Below are positions 7,703 through 17,208 of a stretch of 64,000 nt of DNA, piece after piece. Below the pieces are notes generated by a model, which was not told the DNA's origin, did not search any database, and was given only the letters and a program-made list of their open reading frames with translations. The stretch's first letter is position 1. Each line of letters starts with the position of its first letter. A program made the position numbers and the translations under genes. This DNA comes from Mangrovactinospora gilvigrisea (lineage in GTDB: Bacteria > Actinomycetota > Actinomycetes > Streptomycetales > Streptomycetaceae): the NCBI RefSeq assembly GCF_001879105.1, contig NZ_MLCF01000043.1:1-64000 (forward strand), written 5' to 3'.

Positions 7703-7760
7703 CCGCCCCGGCCCCCACCTCGGTTCGCGCGAAGCGCGGTCCGGGTGGGGGCCGGGGCGG
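7703..7760. terminator. Bidirectional terminator, 17-bp perfect stem
   Basis: A perfect inverted repeat (7703-7719 with 7744-7760) encloses a second small hairpin in its loop. It lies between the convergent permease and protease genes. It is GC-only with no T-run, typical of streptomycete terminators. The sequence after it continues with the 18-mer GGGGCGGAGGGGCGGCGA shared with two other loci in the window. Confidence 0.8.
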
Positions 7761-7792
7761 AGGGGCGGCGACGGCAACCACCCCGACCGTGG

Positions 7793-9622
7793 CTAGAAGT
7801 CCGGCTTCGCGGGCGCCACCAGCTGGAACTCCCTCACGAACCCCCGCAGGTTCGAGTTCTGATGCATCACCAGCGCTCCGTTGTCCCACAGCATCGCCAC
7901 ATCGTCGCGGATGTGCCCACCGGGCGCCAGCCCGATCCACGTCCCCCCGGCCAGCGACCGCAGGTGGCTCTTCTCCCTGCCCGGCGTCGCCAGCACCGCG
8001 TCCGGCGTCAGCACGTCCGTCCCGCGGTACATGTCGATCTCGCCGTTGCGGAACGCCGCCATCACGCCCTGCCCGATGTGCTTCTTCGCCGAGCCGTTCG
8101 CCGTCACCTCCGCGGTCGTCAGGTCCTTCACCGCCGCCCACTTCGCGCTCGGCCCGGCCAGCGGCACGCCCGTGTGCAGCGCCGCCGCCCCGTTCCGCGT
8201 CCCGATGCCGGTGTACTGGGTGACGGAGCCGTCCGGACCCACCACCACCAGCTGGTCCATCGCGTGCGACGGACCGGACGTGCCGAACGCCCCGGCGGTC
8301 ATCGCCCGGGCCTGCGCCCACGTCCGGTTGGGGCCCTGCAGCTGCACCGGCCGACCGAGGCCGTGCGCCGCGGTGACGTTCCGGTAGACCAGCAGCCGGC
8401 CGTCGCGGGTGAGCAGCAGCACGTCGTTGTGGTTGCCCCGGCCGCCGAAGTCGCCGACCGTGACGTCCTTGGCCTGCGCCCACGTCCGGTTCGCCGTCTG
8501 CACGGTGACGCCGGGTCGGATCCCGCCGCCCCAGCCGTAGGGCTTCTCGCGGTTGCCGGCGTAGATCCTCACCGAGCCGTCGGCGTACCGCGCCAGCAGG
8601 TCGTCGCTGCGCTCGCGCCGGCCGCCGAAGAAGTCGCCGGTGTCGATGCTGCGGGCCTTGCTCCACTCCGCGCCGGTGCCGAGGCCGGGCACCGACTTCT
8701 GCGGGACGTTGTACTGCGCGTCGTGGTAGAGCTTCTCCAGCTCGGGGGTGAAGCGGGTGCCGTACTCCAGGTCGTTGGAGGTGCCGCCGCGCATGTAGCC
8801 GCCGAGGACGCCGATCAGCCTGCCGGTGTCGGTCTTGGCGTTCCAGTCGGTGAACCAGGGGGCGCCGCTGGTGCCGCCGGTGTAGCCGTTGCAGGCGATC
8901 TGCTGGTACTTCTCGAACGCCGGCGACGACTTGGCCTCGCAGTGCAGCGGGTACTTCAGCCGCGCCGGGTAGCCGATCATCACGGTGTCGTTGCTGGGCG
9001 GGGCGCTGAAGTCGATCGGGTCGGCGCCGCCGACCGCGTCCTGCACGTTCTGGCCCTTGGCGTTCCTGCCGACCTGGATGAAGACCGCGTCCAGGTCCCA
9101 GCGCTCCTTGGTGTAGCCGCTGCGCCCGCGGATGTAGTCCGTCGGTGCCCAGGTGCGCCCGGGGATCAGCGGAAAGGAGCCGTAGGGCTCCTTGCCGTCG
9201 TGCCACATCGGCACGAACCGCATGCCGTGCGCGCCGTCGTAGCTGGCGAGGCAGTGCGCGGCGGTGACCACCAGGTTGTGCTGCGGGCTGGGCACCACCG
9301 TGGCGTTGCAGGACCGGCCCCGCCAGCCGTCGGTCTGCTGGGTGATGAAGGTGCCGACGGTGGGCACCCCGTCGTACGTCTGGCTCTTCACCGCGCTGGG
9401 GTTGAACGGCGACTGTCCGTGCAGCATGCGGTTGATCGAGTCGAACCGGTCGGCGTGTCCGCGTCCCCACAACAGGAACGCCCCGACACCCAACACGGCA
9501 ACGAGCACGGCGACCAGCAAAGTGGCAGCGGCCCGTTTCGGTGCTGCGCCGGTCGACGACCCGGCGGCTGAGGTTTGACGGCTCACGCCTAGATTGACAC
9601 TCTCCGGGGGGCGTGGGTTCAC
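7793..9622 (-). CDS. Membrane-anchored trypsin-like serine protease
   Basis: This 609-residue protein starts at GTG 9622. A basic/polar N-terminus is followed by one transmembrane segment at about residues 33-52 ([18 protein letters not shown]) that acts as signal anchor. The chymotrypsin-fold domain carries H123 (VTAAHC), D178 (WDLDAVF) and S252 ([11 protein letters not shown]). From about residue 310 to the end are repeated units of the VCBS/FG-GAP propeller type, for instance [38 protein letters not shown] and [20 protein letters not shown]. The protein should face outward. A second possible GTG (9586) would shorten the cytoplasmic tail by 12 residues; no clear SD decides. It is probably monocistronic, between a terminator and the malic enzyme gene. 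Confidence 0.85.
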   Translation of the reverse strand: MNPRPPESVNLGVSRQTSAAGSSTGAAPKRAAATLLVAVLVAVLGVGAFLLWGRGHADRFDSINRMLHGQSPFNPSAVKSQTYDGVPTVGTFITQQTDGWRGRSCNATVVPSPQHNLVVTAAHCLASYDGAHGMRFVPMWHDGKEPYGSFPLIPGRTWAPTDYIRGRSGYTKERWDLDAVFIQVGRNAKGQNVQDAVGGADPIDFSAPPSNDTVMIGYPARLKYPLHCEAKSSPAFEKYQQIACNGYTGGTSGAPWFTDWNAKTDTGRLIGVLGGYMRGGTSNDLEYGTRFTPELEKLYHDAQYNVPQKSVPGLGTGAEWSKARSIDTGDFFGGRRERSDDLLARYADGSVRIYAGNREKPYGWGGGIRPGVTVQTANRTWAQAKDVTVGDFGGRGNHNDVLLLTRDGRLLVYRNVTAAHGLGRPVQLQGPNRTWAQARAMTAGAFGTSGPSHAMDQLVVVGPDGSVTQYTGIGTRNGAAALHTGVPLAGPSAKWAAVKDLTTAEVTANGSAKKHIGQGVMAAFRNGEIDMYRGTDVLTPDAVLATPGREKSHLRSLAGGTWIGLAPGGHIRDDVAMLWDNGALVMHQNSNLRGFVREFQLVAPAKPDF

Positions 9623-9764
9623 GGCAAAACGGTCACAGAACCGTCCCAGTCACCCGATCGTGTGGTTACAGTCGCCCCTTTAGGGGCGCGGGGACCGGCG
9701 CGAGCGCGGGCGAACACCCCGCCGGCCGGCCGGTCCGCCGCACCCCCGGCACCCGCGCGCGCCC

Positions 9765-11144
9765 CTACTCCGCGGCCTCCCGCACGGCCGCCGCGATCGC
9801 CGGGGCGACCGACTCGTCGAAGACGCTGGGCACGATGTACCCCGGGTTCAGCTGCTCCGGGGCGACGCGTCCGGCGATCGCCTCGGCCGCCGCGCGCAGC
9901 AGGTCGTCGGAGATGCCGTTGACCCCCGCGTCCAGCAGCCCGCGGAAGAGGCCGGGGAAGGCCAGCACGTTGTTGATCTGGTTGGGGAAGTCGCTGCGCC
10001 CGGTCGCCACCACCGCCGCGTGCCGCCCCGCGGTGTGCGGGTCGACCTCCGGGTCGGGGTTGGCCAGCGCGAAGACGATCGCGTCGTCGGCCATCGCGGC
10101 GATGTCGTCGCCGTCCAGCAGGTCGGGCGCCGAGACCCCGATGAAGATGTCGGCGCCGACGACCGCCTCCTTGAGGCTGCCGGAGAAGTCGTCCCTGTTG
10201 GTGTGGTCGGCGACCCACTGGCGGTCGGCGTCGAGGCCGGTCTGGCCGCGGTGGACGGCGCCGGTGCGGCCGCAGGCGACGATGTCGGCGAAGCCGAGCG
10301 GGAGCAGCAGCCGGATGATGGCGTTGCCGGCCGCGCCGACGCCGCTGAGCACCAGCTTGCAGTCGGCCGGCTGCTTGCCGACCACCTTGAGGGCGTTGTG
10401 CAGCGCGGCGAGCACCACGATCGCGGTGCCGTGCTGGTCGTCGTGGAAGACCGGGATGTCGAGGCTCTCGCGCAGCCGCCGCTCGATCTCGAAGCAGCGC
10501 GGCGCGGCGATGTCCTCCAGGTTGATGCCGCCGTAGACCGGGGCGAGCGCCTGCACGATCTCGATGATCTTCTCGGTGTCCTGGGTGTCCAGGCAGACCG
10601 GCCAGGCGTCGACGTTGGCGAACCGCTTGAAGAGCGCGGCCTTGCCCTCCATCACCGGCAGCGCGGCCTTGGGGCCGATGTTGCCCAGGCCGAGGACGGC
10701 GGAGCCGTCGGTGACCACGGCGACGGTGTTGCGCTTGATGGTGAGGCGGCGGGCGTCCTCGGGGTTGGCGGCGATGGCCTGGCAGACCCGGGCGACGCCG
10801 GGGGTGTAGGCGCGGGAGAGGTCGTCGCGGTGGCGCAGCTCGACCTTCGGGGTGACCTCCAGCTTGCCGCCGAGGTGCATCAGGAAGGTGCGGTCGCTCG
10901 CCTTGCGGACGGCGACGCCCTCCAGCGACTCGAGGTTCTTGGCGACCGTCTCGGCGTGGGCGTTGTCGATGCAGTCGCAGGTGAGGTCGACGACGATGCG
11001 GTCGTTGCTGGACTCGCGGACGTCGAGCGCGGTGACCACCGCGCCGGACTCGCCGGCGCAGGTGGTCAGCCGGCCGGCGGCCTCGGCGGAGACCGGGGCC
11101 TCGACGCGCAGGGTGATGGAACAGCCGGGACTGGGTGCCGCCAT
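9765..11144 (-). CDS. NAD(P)-dependent malic enzyme with ACT domain
   Basis: This 459-residue enzyme oxidatively decarboxylates malate to pyruvate. An N-terminal ACT-like domain (residues about 8-80, [10 protein letters not shown] onward) precedes the malic domain with [50 protein letters not shown] and the metal-ligand motif [12 protein letters not shown]. The NAD-binding domain has [15 protein letters not shown] and ends with [22 protein letters not shown] 11144 is preferred over an 88-codon upstream extension because GAGAGGAAA precedes it and the ACT domain starts there. The ACT domain suggests allosteric control by an amino acid or similar ligand. Cofactor preference cannot be decided by eye. 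Confidence 0.92.
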   Translation of the reverse strand: MAAPSPGCSITLRVEAPVSAEAAGRLTTCAGESGAVVTALDVRESSNDRIVVDLTCDCIDNAHAETVAKNLESLEGVAVRKASDRTFLMHLGGKLEVTPKVELRHRDDLSRAYTPGVARVCQAIAANPEDARRLTIKRNTVAVVTDGSAVLGLGNIGPKAALPVMEGKAALFKRFANVDAWPVCLDTQDTEKIIEIVQALAPVYGGINLEDIAAPRCFEIERRLRESLDIPVFHDDQHGTAIVVLAALHNALKVVGKQPADCKLVLSGVGAAGNAIIRLLLPLGFADIVACGRTGAVHRGQTGLDADRQWVADHTNRDDFSGSLKEAVVGADIFIGVSAPDLLDGDDIAAMADDAIVFALANPDPEVDPHTAGRHAAVVATGRSDFPNQINNVLAFPGLFRGLLDAGVNGISDDLLRAAAEAIAGRVAPEQLNPGYIVPSVFDESVAPAIAAAVREAAE

Positions 11145-11443
11145 GAGGGTTTCCTCTCGGAGACTGCGCGGAGGAGGGTGCTCCGCGGAATGGATACACG
11201 ATTCTGCATCGCGGAAAGAGGGATCGCAATGATGCCCGTGCGTCCAAGGAGTGAAGACTCGGAGGACGCCTCGGGCAACGCCGGGAAGGCGCAGGTGGAG
11301 GCAGGTGTGGACCGCAGGGGAGGGGAGTGCGGGGGTTGGGGCGCTCCCGGAGTGCACGGAACGGGATGGAACGAGGGTGTGCCGCACTGTACCCGACGCG
11401 TCGCGCACCGTGGCGCCGCGTCGTCACCGCACCGGACGGACCG
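11145..11443. promoter_or_regulatory. Intergenic region upstream of the malic enzyme gene
   Basis: These 299 bp between the mscS stop and the malic enzyme start encode nothing I can support. They contain an imperfect palindrome TTCTGC-ATC-GCGGAA at 11202-11216 (one mismatch between arms), placed about 60-75 bp upstream of the malic enzyme start, and a small GGAG...CTCC repeat beside it. These are possible operator elements. No good -35/-10 pair is evident. Confidence 0.3.
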
Positions 11444-12538
11444 TCACTTCTCCAGCGGGACGGACGCCTTGTACTGCGGCGACGTCGGGTTGGCGAGCGC
11501 CGAGGGCGGCGCCGCGTCCACCGGCTGCGCCGGGATCGCCGGGTCCGACTCCGACTCCAGCCCGGTGATGGGTATCCCGGCCTCCCGGAAGGCCGTCCGC
11601 ACCCTGGCCCGCAGCTCCCGCTCCACCGAGGCCTGCCGGCCCGGCGCGGTCTGCGCGGTGAGGTCGAGCGTCAGCGAGTCGGCGGTCACCTCGGAGACGC
11701 CGAGCACCTCGACGGGCTGCCACAGGTACTCGTCCCAGGGCTGCTCCTTGGCCATCTCCTCGGCCGCGCCGACGATGACGTCCCGCACCCGCTCCAGGTC
11801 CGCCCCGGCGGCGACCTGCACCCCGACGGTCGCGGTGGCCCAGCCCTGGCTCATGTTGCCGATCCGCTTGATCTCGCCGTTGCGGACGTACCAGATCTCG
11901 CCGTTGGCGCCGCGCAGCTTCGTCACCCGCAGGCCGACCTCGACCACCTCGCCGGTGGCCACGCCCGCGTCGATGACGTCGCCGACGCCGTACTGGTCCT
12001 CCAGGATCATGAAGACGCCGGAGAGGAAGTCCGTCACCAGGTTGCGCGCCCCGAAGCCGACGGCGACGCCCGCGACCCCGGCGCTGGCCAGCAGCGGCGC
12101 GAGGTTGATCTTCAGCACCGAGAGCACGGAGAGGGCGCAGGTGCCCATGATCACGAAGGAGGCGACGCTGCGCAGCACCGAGCCGATCGCCTCGGCGCGC
12201 TGCCGGCGCCGCTCGCTGCTTGCCAGCAGGGCGTTGGCCAGCGCCAGGCCCGTCCCGCGGTTGCCGGCCGCCGCCCCGGCGGCGGCGCTGCCCGACGTCT
12301 GGGAGGACGACCGGGCGCCGCGGACGGCGCCCCGCACCACCTTGGCGATCAGCCGCCGCACCAGGGCGCGCAGCACCAGGGCGATCACCATGATGACCAC
12401 GATCCGGAGCGCGCTCTCGGCCCAGCCCATCCAGCTGCGGCTCAGCCAGGACGCCGCCTCGCTGGTGTTCTGCTGCATCTGCTCGGTGTTGAGCGGGTTC
12501 GGCGTGGCGCCGGCGGCGAGGGTGGCGAGCACGTGCAA
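11444..12538 (-). CDS. mscS: MscS-family mechanosensitive channel
   Basis: This 364-residue small-conductance mechanosensitive channel has a hydrophobic N-terminal helix near residues 40-60 (ALRIVVIMVIALVLRALVRR) and two more around 130-180. The pore-lining helix is followed by the MscS beta-domain signature VGFGARNLVTDFLSGVFMILEDQYGVGDVI. The C-terminal mixed domain ends in a proline/alanine-rich tail. The start is taken as TTG 12538 because GGAAGGA lies 9 nt upstream; a GTG two codons later is possible. It releases solutes during hypo-osmotic shock. The neighbours do not suggest an operon partner. Confidence 0.88.
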   Translation of the reverse strand: MHVLATLAAGATPNPLNTEQMQQNTSEAASWLSRSWMGWAESALRIVVIMVIALVLRALVRRLIAKVVRGAVRGARSSSQTSGSAAAGAAAGNRGTGLALANALLASSERRRQRAEAIGSVLRSVASFVIMGTCALSVLSVLKINLAPLLASAGVAGVAVGFGARNLVTDFLSGVFMILEDQYGVGDVIDAGVATGEVVEVGLRVTKLRGANGEIWYVRNGEIKRIGNMSQGWATATVGVQVAAGADLERVRDVIVGAAEEMAKEQPWDEYLWQPVEVLGVSEVTADSLTLDLTAQTAPGRQASVERELRARVRTAFREAGIPITGLESESDPAIPAQPVDAAPPSALANPTSPQYKASVPLEK

Positions 12539-12754
12539 GGGGAATCGTCCTTCCGAACGTCCGTGCGGGGCGGGCGTGTTGGCACCCTACACACCTTCGG
12601 AGGGCGCTCCGGCCGCCTGTTCGACTCTGATCGTGTGGGCCGCCTCACGAACCGCCTTTGACCGGGGATGGTGGCGCACGGCCCCTCCGCCGGACACACT
12701 GGAGGAGATCGTCCCGGCGCGAGCCACGCGCCGCCGACGCACAAGGAGGCCCCG

Positions 12755-13330
12755 GTGCCGCATGTCTTGGTCCTCAACGCGTCCTACGAACCGCTCGGCG
12801 TAGTGCCACTGCGCCGGGCGGTCATTCTGGTGCTCAACCGCAAGGCGGTGTGCATCGAGGAATCGGGCGCGTTCATCCATACCGTCTCGGCCGCCGTACC
12901 GGCGCCGAGCGTCGTTCGACTGACCCGCTTCGTGCGGGTCCCTTTTCGTTCCGGGCCCATTCCGCTCACCCGCCGCGCGCTCTTCGCCCGCGACGGCGGG
13001 CGCTGCGTCTACTGCGGGTCGGTTGCCACCAGCATCGACCACGTGGTGCCGCGGAGCCGGGGCGGACAGCACGCCTGGGAGAACGTGGTGGCCTCCTGCC
13101 GCCGCTGCAACCACGTCAAGGCCGACCGCCCGCTGCGCGAGCTCGGCTGGCGGATGTCCCGCGCGCCCTCCCAGCCCAGCGGCCCGGCCTGGCGCATCAT
13201 CGGCACCGGGCACCGCGATCCGTCGTGGCTGCCGTACCTCGTCCCCTACGGCGGCGCCGACCTCCTCGCCCGCACCGCCCTCAACACCGGCGCCCCCAAA
13301 CCCCCGGACCCCCTGCCCACCCCGGCGTAG
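12755..13330 (+). CDS. HNH endonuclease family protein
   Basis: This 191-residue protein begins at GTG 12755, which has a textbook SD AAGGAGG 5 nt upstream. The HNH nuclease core reads RDGGRCVYCGS...TSIDHVVPRSRGG...ENVVASCRRCNHVKADR, with two CxxC zinc-binding pairs and the catalytic His in the DHV segment. The N-terminal VLVLNASYEPLGVVPLRRAV is the conserved start of this widespread actinobacterial group. Substrate and biological role are unknown. The solitary genomic setting next to mscS (divergent) gives no hint of a restriction or mobile role. Confidence 0.88.
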   Translation: MPHVLVLNASYEPLGVVPLRRAVILVLNRKAVCIEESGAFIHTVSAAVPAPSVVRLTRFVRVPFRSGPIPLTRRALFARDGGRCVYCGSVATSIDHVVPRSRGGQHAWENVVASCRRCNHVKADRPLRELGWRMSRAPSQPSGPAWRIIGTGHRDPSWLPYLVPYGGADLLARTALNTGAPKPPDPLPTPA

Positions 13331-13396
13331 GCGCCCGCGCGGGGCGCATTCGGGGTGCGCGGGGAACGGCGCGAGCGAGCCACGCGGACCGCAAAC

Positions 13397-13430
13397 CGGA
13401 TCGGAGCCGTGCGTGGACGGACCCGATCCG
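13397..13430. terminator. Possible terminator, 8-bp stem
   Basis: CGGATCGG (13397-13404) pairs with CCGATCCG (13423-13430) across an 18-nt loop, just before the stop of the leftward GH84 gene and downstream of the rightward HNH gene. A second short stem, GCGCCC/GGGCGC at 13331-13347, lies immediately after the HNH stop. Either may end convergent transcription, but both are weaker than the other terminators in the window. Confidence 0.4.
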
Positions 13431-13433
13431 CCG

Positions 13434-16400
13434 TCAGCCGTTCCCCCGCGCAACGCCGTACACCGACAACGACCAGAGCGAGTACCCGTAGCCGGTTCCC
13501 CGTTCCGCCATGCGGATTCGCACAAACCGAACACCGCGCTCGTCCATCCGGACCGCCTCCACGCCGCCGGCGCCGTCGTCGACCGCTGCCGCGTTCCGCC
13601 AGGAACGCCCGTCCGCGGAGACCTCCACCCGATAGCGCGCGGCGAACGCGTCCTCCCAGTGCAGGACCACCCTGCCCACCTCCGCCGGGCGGGCCAGCTC
13701 CACCTGCGCCCACGCCGCGTCCCCGCCCTGCGGCGAGGACCAGCGCGTCGCCGCGTCCCCGTCCGTCAGCGCCGACGCCGGGAACGCCGCCGACTCCTCG
13801 CCCGACGCCCGCGCCGCCGCGCCCCGCGCCAGGTCCCGGCCGTCCGTCCGCGGGAAGACCCGGACGTCCAGCGTCTGCCGGACGGTCCGCCCCGCCACCG
13901 TGAACGCCACCGGTACCCGGTACGTCCCCGGCTTCAGCCCGCGCGCCGCCGACACCCGCAGCGGCACCGCCACCGTCCGCCCCCGCGGCACCGGGATCGC
14001 CGACGGCGCCTGCACCGCCAGCCCCTTCGGCGCGGCCACCGTCAGCTGGGTGTCCGCCGCGCGGCCGCCCGCCGACTCCGCGTCCGCCGTCACCCGCGCC
14101 GCGGCCCCGCCCGCCTCCACGTCCACCGCGCCGGACGGCAGCCGCAGCGCGACCGCCGGATCCGCGGTGAACCACGGGACGATCTCGTCCACCACCGGCC
14201 TGCCCGAACCCGGCAGCCACTCCAGGCGGATCGCGTCCGCCTCCCGCCCCGACGCCGGCAGCTCGCTCCAGCCGCCCGCGGCGAGCGTGCCCAGCTGCCG
14301 CCAGCGGCCGTCCCGCTGACGCACCGCCACCCGCGCCCTCGTCCCCGAGCCCGGGTCGGTGAGCACCGTCACCTTGTCCAGGCGCCGGAATCCGCCGAGT
14401 CCGACCACCAGGTCCTGCGAACCGCCCACCCGTCGCCCGCCACCGCCCTTCCGAGGAGGCGCTTCGCGCGCCCCCTTGCTGACGGCCGGCGCGTCCGCCG
14501 CGCGGTACGCCGACTGCGGGTCCCCGTCGATCACCCGGGACACCGGCGAGCCGGCCACCGCCGGCGGACCGCCGCGCACCGTGCGGCCCGCCTGGTCCGG
14601 GGCCGCCACCGCGAACTCGTCGACGACCACCGCGGTGTCCTGCCCGTCCAGCGCCCGCAGCCGCACCCAGCGGGCCCGCGCGCCCCCCGGCAGCCGGGCG
14701 GTGATCGTCCGGGACCCGGCGAAGACCCCGGCCCGGTGCCAGCCGGCCGCGCCGGGCCGGTCCGCCGAGGAGTACTCCAGCACCGCGCGCCGCAGGTTCT
14801 CCCCGCCGCCGCCCATCGACACCCGCACGGTGCCCACCGGCTGCGCCGAGCCCAGGTCGACGCCGAACCAGTCGCCCTCCTCCGGGGGCCGCTCGCTGCG
14901 GTAGAAGGTGTCGGAGCTGCCGTCCGCCATGTCCCCGGCCTCGTGGCCGTCCGCCGCCGGGACGGACGACTCCGGCACGGCCGACACCCCGGGGGAGCGG
15001 CCCGCCCAGGCGTCTCCCGTCGCCAGCGCCTGCCGCAGGAACGGCGTCAGCACGCCGTCGCCGACCTCCTGGCGGCCCATCCGCACCGCCGTGAGCAGCA
15101 CCCTCAGCCGCACCTCGTGGCGCCACGCGGCGGCGCCGTTGCCGGCGCGCTGCGCGCTCAGCATGTCCACGGCGTTCTCGCCGGCCTCCCCGTAGCGGGC
15201 CAGCTGCGCCAGCCACGGCGCCGCCTCCGAGGCGACCGCGGTGCCGCGCAGTTGCGCCGGGGCGGTCCGCATCGCGGTGAACGCGGCCCGCAGCCGCCGC
15301 GCCGCGTCGGCGTAGGTCGCGGACGGCTCCGCGCGGTGCCGGCCGCCGCCCGAGCGCGGCGACGGCACCCGCGGCTCCACCGTCGACCAGAACTCCCGCA
15401 GCAGCGGCGCCAGATAGCCCGACTCGCGGTCGTCCAGCGGGGACGACGACTCGTTGCCGGCCAGCACCCGCAGCGCGGCGGCGCGCGCGGCCGCGCCCGG
15501 CGCCGCACCGCCGGCGAGCGCGGTGAGCGCGTGCGACCAGGAGCGGGAGGGGTCGTAGCCGTCCGGGTTCCAGGCGAAGTCGCCGGCCGTGGAGAGCGCG
15601 ATCCGCGAGGCGGCGGGCTGCAGCATGGCGTTGGAGAGCACCCCGGCGCCGGTGTTCGCCACCTCGGCGGCGCGTCCCACGCTGGGGCCGAGGTAGAGGC
15701 GGTCCGGGGCGTCGTCGTTGACCGGGTAGTTGTCCATGGTCAGCAGCGGCCGCCGGTAGACGGACGCGGTGCGCCCGGCCTCGCCCGCGGTGATGGTGCG
15801 GGGGACGGCGCTGCCGCCCGTCCAGCCGACGCCGACCGCGGCGTCCAGGTCGCGGCCCAGCTCGGTGCGGTAGGGGCTGGCGCCGTCCTGGTAGTACTCG
15901 GTCGGAAGGACCGTCAGCAGCGGGTCGGGGGCGTCGGGGTGGGCCTCGTGCAGGCGCTGGGCCAGCTCGTTGGCGACGTCCGCCTGGGCGCGGGCGGCGG
16001 CCTGCGGGCCCTGGCCGTAGCGGCTGGAGTCGCCGGAGCAGTGCCACTCGGTGTAGCTGACATCCTGGAACTGCAGCTGGAAGCCGCGGAAGCCGAGGTC
16101 CCACATGGCGTCGAGCTTGCCGAAGAGGGCGTCGCGGTCGGTGTGCGAGCTGTAGCAGAGGTTCTGGCCCGGGGAGAGGGCCCACTGCAGCCGGACATGG
16201 TTGTCGGCGGCGCGCGCGGCGAGGCGGCGGAAGCCTTCCGCCTGCTGCGCGGGGTAGGGCGATCGCCAGTCGGCCTGGCGGTAGTTGTCGTCGCCGGGGG
16301 CGTAGAGGTAGGTGTTCTGCTTGGCGCTGCCGAGGAAGTCGAGCTGGGCGAGGCGCTGCTCGGTGCTCCACTCGGCGCCGTAGAACCCCTCGACGAGGCC

Positions 16401-17003
16401 GCGCTGCGGCGCGGCGGGCCAGTCGCGGACGGTGGCGGCGGCGAGGGCGGGGCGGCCCTTGGCGTCGACGAGGAGCTGACGGAGCGTCTGCGCGGCGTAG
16501 AACGTCCCGGCGGCGTCGCGCCCGACGAGCGCGGCGGAGCGGGCGCCGACGGCGAGCGCGTAGCCCCCGGAGGGGAGGCCGTCGGGGGCCCGCCCGCCGA
16601 GCCGCGCGAGCTCGGCGCGGGCCCGGGCGCCGTCCACGTAGACCGTCAACGCGGCGTCGCCGTCCACGAGTTGCGCCCCGGCGGCGGTGAGCGTCGCCCG
16701 GACGGCGCGCACGGCGGACGCGTCGGCGCCGCCCCCGGCCACGACGTCCACCGTCCGCGGCAGCACGGTGGCCTTCCTGCCCCCGCGCACCTCCCGCGGC
16801 GCGGGGAACACCGCGGGCACGCCCTCGGCGGCGTCGGGCAGCGCGGCAACGTCGAGGCTTCCGGCGGAGGTTGACGCCACGTCCGGCGCGGCGACGGCCG
16901 GCGGCGCGTCCGCCACCGCGGACGGCGCGGCCCCCACCGCGCCCCCCAGCAGCGCGACGGATGCGGCGAGCACAGTACGGACATTGCGGCGCTCGTGCGG
17001 CAT
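13434..17003 (-). CDS. Secreted GH84-type protein with carbohydrate-binding domains
   Basis: This 1189-residue exported protein has a Sec-type signal peptide at 1-31 (basic ERRNVR, hydrophobic core, cleavage after AVADA or so). The glycoside hydrolase family 20/84 N-terminal domain runs to about residue 190, then the GH84 beta-N-acetylglucosaminidase barrel begins with RGLVEGFYGAEWS at 201. The characterised family uses an Asp-Asp pair here; this protein has LQFQDVSY with Q313-D314, so the residue polarising the acetamido group is changed. After a helical region come galactose-binding (F5/8 type C-like) domains, an NEW3-like Ig domain (LKPGTYRVPVAFTVAGR) and a C-terminal F5/8C domain (ALTDGDAATRWSSP). 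A basic 20-residue insertion lies near residues 835-855. ATG 17003 is chosen by GAGG upstream and the signal peptide. It is likely involved in degrading chitin or glycan debris. Confidence 0.85.
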   Translation of the reverse strand: MPHERRNVRTVLAASVALLGGAVGAAPSAVADAPPAVAAPDVASTSAGSLDVAALPDAAEGVPAVFPAPREVRGGRKATVLPRTVDVVAGGGADASAVRAVRATLTAAGAQLVDGDAALTVYVDGARARAELARLGGRAPDGLPSGGYALAVGARSAALVGRDAAGTFYAAQTLRQLLVDAKGRPALAAATVRDWPAAPQRGLVEGFYGAEWSTEQRLAQLDFLGSAKQNTYLYAPGDDNYRQADWRSPYPAQQAEGFRRLAARAADNHVRLQWALSPGQNLCYSSHTDRDALFGKLDAMWDLGFRGFQLQFQDVSYTEWHCSGDSSRYGQGPQAAARAQADVANELAQRLHEAHPDAPDPLLTVLPTEYYQDGASPYRTELGRDLDAAVGVGWTGGSAVPRTITAGEAGRTASVYRRPLLTMDNYPVNDDAPDRLYLGPSVGRAAEVANTGAGVLSNAMLQPAASRIALSTAGDFAWNPDGYDPSRSWSHALTALAGGAAPGAAARAAALRVLAGNESSSPLDDRESGYLAPLLREFWSTVEPRVPSPRSGGGRHRAEPSATYADAARRLRAAFTAMRTAPAQLRGTAVASEAAPWLAQLARYGEAGENAVDMLSAQRAGNGAAAWRHEVRLRVLLTAVRMGRQEVGDGVLTPFLRQALATGDAWAGRSPGVSAVPESSVPAADGHEAGDMADGSSDTFYRSERPPEEGDWFGVDLGSAQPVGTVRVSMGGGGENLRRAVLEYSSADRPGAAGWHRAGVFAGSRTITARLPGGARARWVRLRALDGQDTAVVVDEFAVAAPDQAGRTVRGGPPAVAGSPVSRVIDGDPQSAYRAADAPAVSKGAREAPPRKGGGGRRVGGSQDLVVGLGGFRRLDKVTVLTDPGSGTRARVAVRQRDGRWRQLGTLAAGGWSELPASGREADAIRLEWLPGSGRPVVDEIVPWFTADPAVALRLPSGAVDVEAGGAAARVTADAESAGGRAADTQLTVAAPKGLAVQAPSAIPVPRGRTVAVPLRVSAARGLKPGTYRVPVAFTVAGRTVRQTLDVRVFPRTDGRDLARGAAARASGEESAAFPASALTDGDAATRWSSPQGGDAAWAQVELARPAEVGRVVLHWEDAFAARYRVEVSADGRSWRNAAAVDDGAGGVEAVRMDERGVRFVRIRMAERGTGYGYSLWSLSVYGVARGNG

Positions 17004-17208
17004 CTCGCCTCGACCTCGAACAGACTCGGGAACCACAGAGTTTGTCCCTTCCCCCCACCAAAGTCCAGCCACCCACGCCGACGCCCGCGACCGCCATCAC
17101 CCCCACGCGCGGCACCTGGCCGCCGGCGGCGCCGGTGCCGCGCTCACGCCGGGTGGGGTGCCGGGGCTTTGGGGCGGCGGACGCGGCGCACCGGCTACCG
17201 TGGCCGGC

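Noticed and set aside
11145-11408. N-terminal extension of the malic enzyme
   Set aside because: An SD and the ACT domain define the start at 11144; the extension has no family similarity.
13023-16874. Very long plus-strand open frame (1283 codons) opposite the GH84 gene
   Set aside because: No recognisable domain and a composition of Arg, Pro, Ala and Gly only; the leftward frame has a signal peptide and GH84 motifs.
16687-17208. N-terminal extension of the amidase
   Set aside because: It is antisense to the signal peptide of the GH84 gene, and the TACCGT-7-ATG signature marks the start at 17209.
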